64,000 nucleotides of DNA from Bactericera cockerelli (Eukaryota; Arthropoda; Insecta; Hemiptera; Triozidae): assembly GCA_024516035.1 (NCBI GenBank), contig CM044958.1, positions 28,241,755 through 28,305,754 on the forward strand, in the 5' to 3' direction. Made by a program: the position numbers and the translations under genes. The notes under the pieces were generated by a model, which did not search any database, had not been told where the DNA came from, and saw only the letters and a list, made by a program, of their open reading frames with translations. Positions 45,601-58,159 of the stretch are shown here, piece after piece. How positions within the stretch are numbered: the first letter of the stretch is position 1; each line of letters opens with the position of its first letter.

Positions 45601-48600
45601 GAATGTAAATGAGGCATGAATCTGATCTTCCTACCAGAACTATAATTGTCAATTCTATGGCAGGTAAACCATGCATTTCCTCATTCTTACCTCTGGCGGA
45701 ATCCGTATACCATCTTTGAGCGCGTTGCCCTCGACTATGAAGTAGTACAGATGAGAATCACTATCAGTGAAAACTACTCTCTCCTTCACTGGAAGCACAA
45801 AGTCCTCCACACTGCCCCCTGGGGTCTCAATATCCTGCACTGGCACCGCACTGTCCTCGGATCCAGTCGGGTCATCTCTAGGATCATCTTTTTCTAAAAT
45901 GGAGAATAAAAGAAATCCACAATCCTACATTAAATTTATTAGATACGAGTATATCTATTTAAATCGGAAGTATTGTCTTCGATTTTTTATCTAAAGTAAT
46001 AAAAAAAAATGTTCCGATTTATATATCTTTACTGAAAAAATTAAAATTCATATCATGAACATCTAGAAGTTCTTAAACGCTCTAGGAACATCTAGTGCTT
46101 CTTTGATTATTTACAAGTTTCTAGTTGTTCCTAGGAACTTCTGATTTAAATGAGATGGAAATTTCAGGAGACAGTCGAAGGTTCCAACGTGAAATGCCCC
46201 CTTGAAGACCACCCGGAATCGATCACACTACTCGAAAAATATCTGGTCAATTAATTATTTTTAATGTCTCAAAAAACTCTGTATTGCATTAAAATTACTA
46301 TTACTATTCAATTATATATTAAAATTACTATTCAATTATATATTAGGATATTTTTTATAAAAGAAATTCCTATATGCTGCGTCCATTGTTTAGTACCATT
46401 GCACCCACAAATATTGGTTAAACAAATACCTAGACACATAAATATGAATTGAAAAAAACCGCTTCATCCTTATTGCTTCATCGATAAGGCGGTGGACTTG
46501 TAACCTGGAGGTCGGTCGTGCAAGTCCCGGTTTGAGCGTAGATTACTACAGCGAGTTTGAGTAGTTGTGATATCACCAAAGTGATTAACACAAAGAAAAA
46601 AACAAACAATGTATTGAAAAAATGCAACAACAAAAAAATATATGGTATGTGCACTTATTTCTACCCAACCTTAACAATGCTGAAAGTACGGGGAACTACT
46701 TTGCTATTATCTTTCAGTATTGTTAAACTGTTTTTATCTTTATTTATTTATTTAGAAACTCTTTATTACTAGAACATAATATATATAGACAAATAATGGT
46801 AAAAATTAAATATAAAAATTGACAATATTAATAATATAAACAAGAAAAAAAATAAAAAAATATACATATGTCCTAACTAAAGGGCGGGGTTATTACCTAT
46901 GGCAATCTCTTCCACCCAACCCTTATCTTATCTTTCAGTATTGTTAGCATTTTAGGATAGCTTTTATTATTCTTAGGTAAGTTTATTTTATTAGGGAACA
47001 TGTGAAGTGGATGTATCCGTCAATTTAATAAATAAATTAACTCACTGTCCCCCTCCTCCGATCTCCTGCTGTCCTCGGATCCTGCACGATCCCCCCTCAC
47101 TGCCTCTTCAGTGCCAGCTATGCCCAACGCTCTCTGCCGCTCCTTGGATTTCTTGCCTTTCCCATGCGGGGACGACCACTCCAGAGCGGTGACCAGCGGG
47201 ATCTTCTTGGACATCACGCGGAGTAACTGGAGGCGACGGAGGTCCCAAAGTTCGAACAGACCATCCTTGAGAATGACGATGAAGTACTGCTTCAGAGGAC
47301 TCACCTGTGGGAGAGATTAGAATTGGAGGGAACACGGTCGAACGAAGAGTTGAAGGTCTGGCTGGGGGACGTTAAACAGGGAGAAAACTAAGCCGTATTT
47401 TTCTTTCTAACCAAAGTTAACCAAACGGGAATAAAATTAGCACTGGAAGCAAGTCATTGTTCTTTTGGAGGAGGAAATTTTTCCTCTTCCTTCTTCCAGT
47501 TTGGTTAACCAAAATAGAAGTAGAAAATTCTTGCTTCCAGTTCTTTTATAGGTTAAGTTCATTGTTTATCTTTAAAAGTACCGAAACGCATTTTTCTTTC
47601 ACGAATGTGGTGAAGTTGGTTGACCTTGGAATAAAATGGAAATATTTGGAAATATCGAACCTGGAATTTCTTTTTTTCTTCAAAAGAAAAATACCCCTCT
47701 AGTGTTTCGCTAGAGGACTATAAACAGAGAACGTAGTAGCCTACTCTAATAGGATGGCCTAGTTTGCAGTTTTCCAACGATTTAATGGGCTATAAAAAAA
47801 GCCCAAATCATCACGATAGTTGATCGCACATAGAAATATGTGGTTCAGAACGAGCCAACTGGTCCACTGAAGTTGGCTGGAGACCATCACTCCCACCAGC
47901 TGTAGCCAAGCTGGTTAAAACAACAAGAGATGAAGTTCAAAGTCCTAACAGATTTTATTTGTGTGTCTGTTACATGAAAAATCATGTTCATAACATCTAA
48001 CTAAAAGGTGGCAGTTCTGATAGACCTTGTCTTTTGGCTACTTAGGCTCTTTGTCAATGAAGACAAAAAACTTTTTTTTCTTTTTTTTTACGAGGGGAAA
48101 AAATTTCCGAGGAAACAGTGAACCTGATACGCAAATAGCAAACAAAACGGAACCCAAGAACAAGGACCACGGAGTATAAGCACATAGTGATTTGTATCTA
48201 CACCCCCAAGTCCCAGCCATCGAGAAAGGCCTTCCCAACTATGAGATCGGGAGAATGGGATTTGGCGAACCCACTAAAAACAACCCCTCGTTGAACCAAG
48301 GTAGAAAATCTGGGAACTATAATATTGCATCTAAATAATTAAAAAAACATTGCAAAAAACTAAATAATTCTAAGTGAGCAAGTGAAAAGTTGGTTTACCT
48401 TGACAATATCAATGTAGGGTTCATCCAGCTCACTCTTGCGAATGCTGAGGGAATGGCTGACGAGTGAATCAGTGAGGACCAGGTCATTGCGAGCTAGAGT
48501 AGAGGAGTTGCCTAGCAGAGTGTAGGACCAGGACAGAAAACTGTGCTGATTCACCCATTCTATCCCTCTGCAAACAAAATAAAAGCAACAATAGAATTAA

Positions 48601-51600
48601 TATAAAATAAATAAATCTGTACCAGGACAGAAAGCTGTGTTGATTTACCCATTCTATCCCTCTGCAAACAAAATAAAAGCAACAATAGAATTAATATAAA
48701 ATAAATAAATCTGTACCAGGACAGAAAGCTGTGTTGATTTACCCATTCTATCCCTCTGCAAACAAAATAGAAGCAACAATAGAATTAATATAAAATTTCT
48801 AAATTTCTATCTTCTGATAATGTCGAAGGCAATGTCGAGAAGTTCAACACCTTTGTCTCCGATGTCATTAAGTGTTTTGTTCCAACCGTTCATGTTAAAA
48901 AAGACTCCTATCCTGTTTGGTATTCTTCCTATTTAAAATATCTAATTGTTAAAAAAAAATGTTCATCGACTTTATAAATCTACTGGTTCTCAAGACTACT
49001 ATAATGAATTTTCCAAGTTGCGTTCCTTATGTAAAAAAATCTCTGAACAGTGTTATTCTTCTCATGTGTCCTCTGCCGAAGTCAATATTCGAAATAATCC
49101 TAGGTACTTCTGGAAATTTGAAAGATCTCTTCGCTCTGACTCTTCAATGCCAAAAATCTTAGAATATAAAGGTGAACAATCTTTTTCTGCCGAAACCTCG
49201 TCAAACCTCTTCAGCCGTCACTTTTCTTCCGCTTTTACTTCGTCGCCTGCTTTTCAGATTTCTCTCGACTACCAATATTCAGAATGCTTATCTTCTATTA
49301 CTATTTCTGAATCTGAAATTCTAGCCAAATTAAAGACTTTAAATATTCATAAGGGTTCCGGTTTAGATGGCATTCCAAATTTATTTCTAAAAAAATGTAG
49401 GTTTTCTCTCGTCTTCCCATTGTTTTTATTGTTCAATCAGTCACTTGAACAAGGTATTTTTCCTCATCAGTGGAAAAAGTGTTTTATTACCCCAATTCCC
49501 AAACGTGACGTCTGCAAAAAAGATATTTCCAACTATCGTCCAATTTCAATATTGTCTGCTATTCCAAAAACATTTGAAGCCCTAGTTCTCAAAAAATTTC
49601 TTCCTTATATTCAACGTTTCCTCATTAGCAATCAACATGGCTTTATTCCTGGTAAGTCAGTTTCGACCAATCTACTTGAATATTCCAATTTTATCTCTGA
49701 CAACTTGTCCAGTCGCACTCAAGTAGACTCTATCTATTTGGATCTCAGCAAAGCCTTTGACAGGGTCAACCATCAACTTCTACTCAACAAACTTCATGGT
49801 TATGGTGTCGTAGGTACTCTTCACAGGTGGTTTGCAAGTTATCTTAATGAAAGGTCTTGTGTTGTTCGTGTCGGCTCCGCCCTTTCCGAGCCTTTTCCCG
49901 CAGTTTCAGGCGTTCCCCAAGGATCTCATCTTGGGCCGATCTTGTTCTTAATCTTTATCAATGATATCGACCAAGTCCTCTCGAAATTTGATGTGTCATT
50001 CTTATTGTTTTGTGATGACATCAAGCTCTATAAACCTATTGCGTCTTTCTGTGATCACTTGGTTCTTCAAGAAGCATTGGCTGCGTTGTGTCAATGGTTT
50101 TTCTCTAACAAACTTGATGTCAACCCTTCGAAATGTAAACATTATCACATTTACTCGTTCTCAATCTCCTTCTCTCTTTTCCTACTACATTGGTTTTTCT
50201 ATTGTTCCCCGCTCAGATTGTTTAAGAGATTTGGGAGTACTTTTTGATAGCAAAATGTCTTTCATTCCTCAGGTGAATTTGATTTGCACTAAAGCTTCTC
50301 GAATGTTGGGTTTCTTGAGTCGTACTACCCGTGATTTTCAAGATGTCCTCCCTCTCAAAGTCTTGTATTGCGCGCTAGTTCGTGGTGTATTGGAATTTTC
50401 TTCGACTGTTTGGAATCCTTGTTATGCATTTCATTCAGGGTCTATTGAGCGTATTCAGAATAAAGCTCTCCGTATAATGAGTCATAAAATGGGCATGTCC
50501 AACGCTTCATATGAAACTCTACAAAGATCTTTAAGTCTCCTTCCATTAGCTAAACGTCGTACTATGTACGACGCCATCATGCTTTTCAACATTCTTAACT
50601 CTCAAATTGATTCTTCTTATCTTTTATCCTCCATCAATATCACTGTGCCTTCTCGAGTAACCAGATCACCCCTACCCTTCACAGCTCCTTTTGTACGGGC
50701 CAACTATCTTCAGAACTCGCCTATTGTTCGGTTTCAGAGAACAGGAAATAATCTTTCAACTAATATCAATTTTTTTTCTACATCTATTCAAAACATTAAA
50801 CATTATTTCAACTCTATCTGATCGAACTAGGTGAACTGAACCTTCCTTTCCCTGCCTCTTTTATATAGTTTTTTAGTGCAATTTTTTTTATCAGCTTTAG
50901 TACCTAGGTTTGTTAGGTCATAGATAGCGCTAGATAGGTTTAGGGTCCATTATTGTAATTAGCTTAGTTAGGATAGTTAGCAAAGGGTCTTCCCGTTCAA
51001 TGTTTATAAATAAATAAATAAATAAATAAATAAAATAAATAAATCTGTACCAGGACAGAAAGCTGTGTTGATTCACCCATTCTATCCCTCTGCAAACAAA
51101 ATAAAAGCAACAATAGAATTAATATCATCATAGGGTGGCGTCATCGTGAACGATGGTAGCCAGACAGTGGAGAAATGACTCAGCACTTCTAGCACTGTCT
51201 TTACAAGGAGGCTAATAATTGACAAAGGCCCCTAGAACCAAGCCAATGCTGGTCTACTCCCTGTTTATAGTCCCCCAGCCAGACTGCTTGTCTACTCCCT
51301 GTTTATAGTCCCCCAGCCATAAAATAAATAAATCTGTTCCTTTGTGTTATTATACCAAAATTTTAGTGAGTAGCGCAGAATCACAGGACTTTTCCCTTTT
51401 TTTATATCCTAATATCTTATTTTGGCCCATAATTCCACCACTGCTCAGTTGGTCACTACTCACGTCAAAGCAGCTACTCATTTTTCCTCGCGAGGTATTT
51501 GTGGACCCCGGACATCCAAGAGGAGAGATATAGTACGGGTCGGGCAATCTACAACACAGACCTACAACACAGCGTCAACAGTTGTTCCTGTTTCACGGCT

Positions 51601-54600
51601 ATGAAATAAAAAAAGGGAGGCGTTGGTTATTGCCTACGGCAATCTCTGGCTTACTTCAGCATTCTGACGGAAACTGGTGTATTCAACATGCGAAGTCCGT
51701 ATTTATTACCTCACAGGAGCAGAGCCATGCGCAGTGAACTGTTTCTCTAGCAGGCCCGTGGCCATGTTGAAGAGGAGGATGTGCCCTGAAGCCAGCCCTG
51801 CAGCTAGGAGGGGGGTATAGTGCAGCATGTTTCGCCGGGTCAGGGGGGGGCACATGCATATAGAGGTGATGTGGGTGGAGCTGTGCTGCAGGAAACCGGT
51901 TGCCAATAGCCGCAGGGGGGGCCCAGGTCCTTTCTCCTGCAAGAGTAGATCCATACATCTCTTAGAAGCTCTTCAAAGCTTAGGAGAAGTACCTTTGTAT
52001 AAATGTTTCTTTATAAAGAAAATAAATAAATAAACTATTATTATTATTATTAAAATTATGATGGTCTTTATCATTTCATACGTAGACGGATTTTTTGTTG
52101 CAAACTGAATAGTATATACAATCGGTAGTTTTTTTTTACTACTAAATGTGGGTAGCTGGTATGATTCCCAGCAAATGGAGGCTAACAGCCCCGTCCACAT
52201 CAGGACGTTAAAACCAAATAGAATCGTTGGCGTTAGGAAGGTCATCCAGCCATAAAAAAACGTGCTCCAGTAGAAAGTAACCACCAGGCGAGGACAATGC
52301 TCAAAGCATTTTATACAATCTAACCTTCAGAGTCTTATTATTATGTGGTCACATACTCAAATAAACGAGGAAAAATTCATGCATTGGGTAGGATTCAAAC
52401 CAAGGATCCCTAAGCTACTTGGATTATCAGACTAGCGCCTTAACTTGACTACCAATGCACGGAAGCTTAGACTACTTACTGAAGTAGATGGTGGAACAAG
52501 GTCGCAGAGTGTATGCAAATGTCTTGGTTTAATGTGATCAGATGCTTCATTCATATCTAGTTCAAATAAGGCCAGTTTACCAGTATTCAGCAACACCCCT
52601 GGAAATTACAAGAGAAATTCTTAAAATTCGAATAATAGAAGCAAATAGACAATGGACTAGAGGAGATTGAGTCTTCCACCAAATAACAAGTTAAAAAACG
52701 CCCAGTCTAGTGGAAACAGATTGGTAACCTTACTGGTTTTCAACTAACCTGTTGATCATATTTTTCTAGTATTCCAGCTTAACAATTAACCTGTTGATCA
52801 TATTTTTCTAGTATTCCAGCCTAACGTCTGGGTGATGTTAATGCAACCAGCTAGGTAATTTGATCACATGAGGCCATGCAACGAAAATCGCGCAGCGACC
52901 TACCGACATCGTCATTCCATATTGTTTGAAGAAAAAAATAAAAATATATAAATAAGATTATTGCAAATTGCATGTAAAAAATAAAATTTATGAAATAATC
53001 AGTTACCTATAATTTTTAACTATGAAAAGTTCCTTTCCTATCTAAAGATACAAATAAAACTTTATGGACACAGTAACGCTAAAACTCAAGGTATCCCAAT
53101 GTTTTATTGCATATGACAGTGCACATGTTGTAGAGATGTAAAGGGACTGATATGAAAAGGTCCAAAATTAAAGAAATTTAATACTAAGTATGTACCAGAG
53201 AAAGAGTAGCCTACTTCTATGAAGAAAAAGTAAAAAGCCCTTGGTCCTGGGGTTGTGGCTATCGCTATCAAGGTCGGCTCAAAATTTCGGACAGAGAACT
53301 TCTACTACCGCATTAGCATGGAAAGCCAGGATCCCACTGAGTGCAACATTTTGACTCGCAACATTGCGCAACGCTTCATGCTCTACTCTTCCAGGATCAA
53401 ATGAGATCAAACTCCACTGACTTTGCAACATTTCTCATTTAAAATTTGAAACAAAATTTTGAACAACGTTGCGAGACAAATTTTTTCACTCAGTGGGAAT
53501 TCAGACTAATACTCCTGCATTGCGGTTCAAGGGTAGGTAAACAATTCGATGCCCGAGCCGATAAAAATTAGTATTCTAAATTTGATTCCAGTTGTTTGTA
53601 CGGGACACCTTCCGGTAAGTTTGTGTTGACCCAGCACTTAAAAAATTGAAGTATTGTGCCACTTCTGGCCCATCAGAAGGGAGGCATACTACGGAATCGA
53701 CAATCTACAACACTAAGCACAAGCGACTACAGTAGCTGATCCTGTTTCATGGCTAAAAAAAAACCGTAAAACTCAAAAGCTGTAAACAGCTCTGTCCCGG
53801 TAGCTCAGTGGTAAAGGCGGCACTCCGTGAATCCAAAGATTCCAGAGGTCGTGGGTTCGAAACCCAGCCGGGAGTTATCCTCCCATTCGGGATTTTTACC
53901 ACATAATAATATGTCTTGGGCTTACTGCTGGAACAATCGGACTTTAATAGTCCTAACCGGGCAGTATAAATAAGGCGATATTATTTTTTTTATTATTATT
54001 TTTTTTTTTATATTAACATTTGGATCAAGCTTTATTTACATCTTTTATATACAATGAACATGGTAACAATTGAGAAATAAATATAAACAAAGCCTGATCA
54101 AGGGTATTATTAAAAAAAGTGAACAGACCTACTGTCCTCTCGGCCAGGACACAGGCTGTGAGGGCCATGACCTTGAGCCCTTTGCTCTGGCGCGTCACTG
54201 AGGCCTGGGTTCGATGCTCGTACCAGACACACAGGTCCCCACCCTCGGGGTCGGGGGGGTGCAGGGGGGTTCCCGGCACCTCCAGGTAGCGGCGGCGTGC
54301 CTTCACCGTAATGGACCCGTTGTCATGGAGACAGTAGAGCACATCACGTGAGCGACACGAGATCACCTGGCAAAAAATGTCACACAAGGAAAAAATGAAA
54401 ATATTTATGTATTTTATTAACAAGACATTTCCCAAGATTCCTAACAATCAAGGAGAATATTTATTTATTTACACTTTATTAGGTAATAGGACATATTATG
54501 TACAGTACAAATAATTACAAATGAAAATACAAGATACAATATAATAGAAGAAAAAAAATAAAGAAAAAATAAATAAATATATACATGATATATGTCCTAA

Positions 54601-57600
54601 CTAAAGGGCGGGGTTATTGCCTTAGGCAATCTCTTCCACCCAATAAGATGTTGCCCCCACATCATGAACATGCGCATTCATAACGATAGGTACAAGGAAA
54701 AAATGAAAAATTTATGTAAATAATAAATAAATGTGTTTCTTTGTGTTATTGTATCACAATTTTAGTAGGTAGCGCAGAATTATAGGACTTTTCCATATTT
54801 TTATTATCCTTATCTTATTTTTGCCCATAATTCCGCCACTGGTCGCTGCTAACATTAAAGCAGATACTCATTTTTCCTCACGAGGTATGAGTGGACCCCG
54901 AACACCCAAGTACAGAGCAGAAAAAAACCTGCCCCGCTGGGGATCGAACCCAGGTCACCGTGCGTGCAATGTGTAGCGCGCTAACTCACTCGGCCACGGT
55001 GACTATAAAATATTTATGTATTTTATTAACAAGACATTTTCCAAGATTCCTAACAATCAAGGGAATATCAACGTGTTTATTTGTTTACTTTCTAATACCC
55101 AAGTCGAAAAAAAGACTATGGTAATTTTTACTGTGGTGATACAATAGACTTAAAAATGAATTATAAATAAAAAATATTGATTTAATTATTGACTTCTTGA
55201 ATTTCTAAGGACCATAATTTTATACATAGTAGCAATGTCGAATTAATTCAATTTTGTTTATTTTTTGTAGATTCAACCCAATTTTCATCACTATATTTTT
55301 TTGAAAAACCCAGAATGTTTTTCGCAATTTTTTTTCTCAAAAACAATGAAAATCATTTAAAAAATATATAATAATAACACTCTTTCGTGGAAAGTAAACA
55401 CCAGGCGAGGTTTACTATTTAGTGGAAGGTAAACACCAGGCGAGGTAAACACCATACTATCAATATTAACTTCAGTCTTTTTCGTGTCTAGTCTTTTTTT
55501 TCGACGTGATTCGTCATTCGTGTAAAGTGACAGAGGAATTGTTTACCTGTACAAAAGGTGAGGTTGTTCGTTCTATTGGTATCACGCCCACACTCATGTT
55601 GATATGGAGATCTATGATGAGGATATCTCTGGCGTAGAGCAGAAGCACATGATGACGTAATGAACGATGATAAGATAACTGCAAGCATTCACTCAGGGTC
55701 ATTGCGTCTTCAGCTCTGTCGACATAATAGAAAAATAATAAAGTAGGACCTTTAACTTAGAAAATTCGAACATTCTGGAATGTTCGACCTTCCTCAAGGC
55801 AATAATTGAGGAAGGCCATAACTTGAGAACAGTTGCAAATTTTAGACTTTTGAAAGTTTTTCTGGTGTCGTAAGATCATTTTACTTGAGGACATCTCTCA
55901 AAGAGATAGCAAAATCTCTTACCATTTCGCCTAAACAATTCAGACACACAAAGATTCAACATACAAAGTCTACTTTGGTTCACACAAGGGACATTACGTG
56001 GTCAGAAAACAGATTTGATAAATTTGGATGAGGTCTCACCTTGGTTTCATCTCCCCTACAGTCAGGCTCCGCATTAGTCTCTTGAGCCTATCTTTTGATT
56101 TGAGAGATTCCTCTGGATCACTCATCTTGGGGGAGGAAATATAGAACTTGTGTCCATTAGAGGATGGAACTTTCTTCACAGAGAAGTCGTCAATGAAGAG
56201 AATACAATCTGGACACAGGACTGTGAAACAAGAATCATAGAAAAGAATCTTTTAACTCTAAGTTGAGTGCCCAACTTGATCCTGGAAAGAAACAGAAGAA
56301 ATATCTGTAGCCGGGTTTTGAACAGGGAGTTTTTCAGCTTGAAAACATTTGTGCATATTTTTTTACAGAAATATTAATGGTATACTACCCAGCAGACTTT
56401 TTAATTAGGTAGGTACTCTCTGTTTTTGTTCTTTCTGACAGACTTTTCTTTTTTAGTCGCACTTTTTTGGTCACACTAAAGAATAGAACACTAACTTGAC
56501 TAGCTATATAAACACATGAAAAAATGAACCATTTTGAAAAGTCTACCTATATTTTCAAAACCGATTCAAAATGATTTTTTCTTTGATGGAATACTTTTTT
56601 TTGGCATTGGTTTATTCTCCTTATCATGGGAATTTGCCATTCAGCCAATGGGATGGAATACTAGAAAACAAAATGACATTTATTGTGATACTCTCATTAC
56701 ACGTTTTTAAGAACACATCAATCACCATGAAGATATTTAATTTAAACTTAGCCTTATTTAAACATTTTCTCATTATCCCCATAGGAAAGAGAAGGGAGGA
56801 GGGGGGCGTTTTTTTTTCATCCTACATAGTGTATTTTTTACCGGGTTTTCCGGTGCCACTAGAATAGGATCGTAGGTGAAATTAAAAAAAAATTATTTGA
56901 CGAAATGTATTAAGAGTAGTTTCAACAATATTTACTAAAGAAACCTCGAAATAATCCAAAAATGTATAAAATATGTTAAAACCCAAAAAAAAAATGTCAA
57001 AATATGGTAAAGATTATGCCAATAATCTTTTGAATATTATCGGGGTTCTAATTATGAGATTTGCTCATCTAGTGCTTTCACTAAGATCAAACACCTCGGA
57101 CGAGGTGTGAAGAACGCCAATACAAATAAAGAGACATACTAATTCACTCACATGCTATTCGAGTCGGATCAAATGGGTCCATGTCAAAACTGAGAAGAGT
57201 TTCGGTGAATGCTTTCCTCCAGAGCCGCAGTCCGTGGTTCATATCCCAGATGATGAGGGACTGGGGAGAGTGGAGAGCAGCTAGAGGAGGAAGCAAAGGT
57301 GAGCTGGATCTGTAGGTGCTAGGCTGAGCTGTCCATATCATACCTGTGGGACAGTTAGTGTTTTATATTAATAAAAAAAAATGAGCGCGCGATTAGTTCA
57401 GTGGTTAACACGTAAGAGACGGGTCCTATTTTCTATAGTTTGTACGCTGGGACGCCTTCAAATTAGGGTATGTGTACCAAATATGAAAAAAAAAAAAAAA
57501 AAAAATTGGGACGGGCGAGTACAAAAATATATTAATAGTAGCATTATCTGTGCCCACGGGTGGGTCACGTTACAAGGGAAATTGAAAAAAAAAAACGTGA

Positions 57601-58120
57601 CCCACCGTTGGGCACGCCGTCTCTTACGTGTTAAGCACTCGCTTGCCATGCGGAAGGTCCTGGTTTCGATCCCCCGTGCCGACAAAAATTTGTATTCTTA
57701 ATTTGGTTACAATTGTGTGTAAGGGATACCTTCCGGTGCGCTCGTGTTGACCCAGCACCTAAATGGGAAGTATTGTGTCACTTCTCGCCCATCAGATGGG
57801 AGTTATACTACGGGATGGGCAGGCTACAACACAGACCACAAGCGTCTACAGTAGCTCCTGTTTCATGGCTACGAAATTAAAAAGGCTGTGAAACACTTAT
57901 CTTTTTTTTTTTTTTTTTTTAAAAAAAACCAACCTCAGTAGGTTGATTGGTAAGGCGGTGGACACGTAATCTAGTGGTGGTTCAAGTCCCAAGTTCAGTA
58001 AAAATTGTGTACCTAAATTATAAGTACTATGCTTGAGGTTCAAACTTTCATCGTCAAGGTTACGAATATGTTTCCTTAACTCAGAGCTACTTGTTACAAT
58101 ATTCACATATCTTTTTAATA

Positions 58121-58159
<39 letters not shown>

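Larger units (their letters stand above)
54383..55066. repeat. Direct repeat pair flanking insertions near exon 7
   Basis: TATTTATGTATTTTATTAAC followed by AAGACATTT(C/T)CCAAGATTC occurs at ~54400 and ~55010; a partial third match (CAAGGAAAAAATGAAAA) is at 54385 and 54693. Confidence 0.75.
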
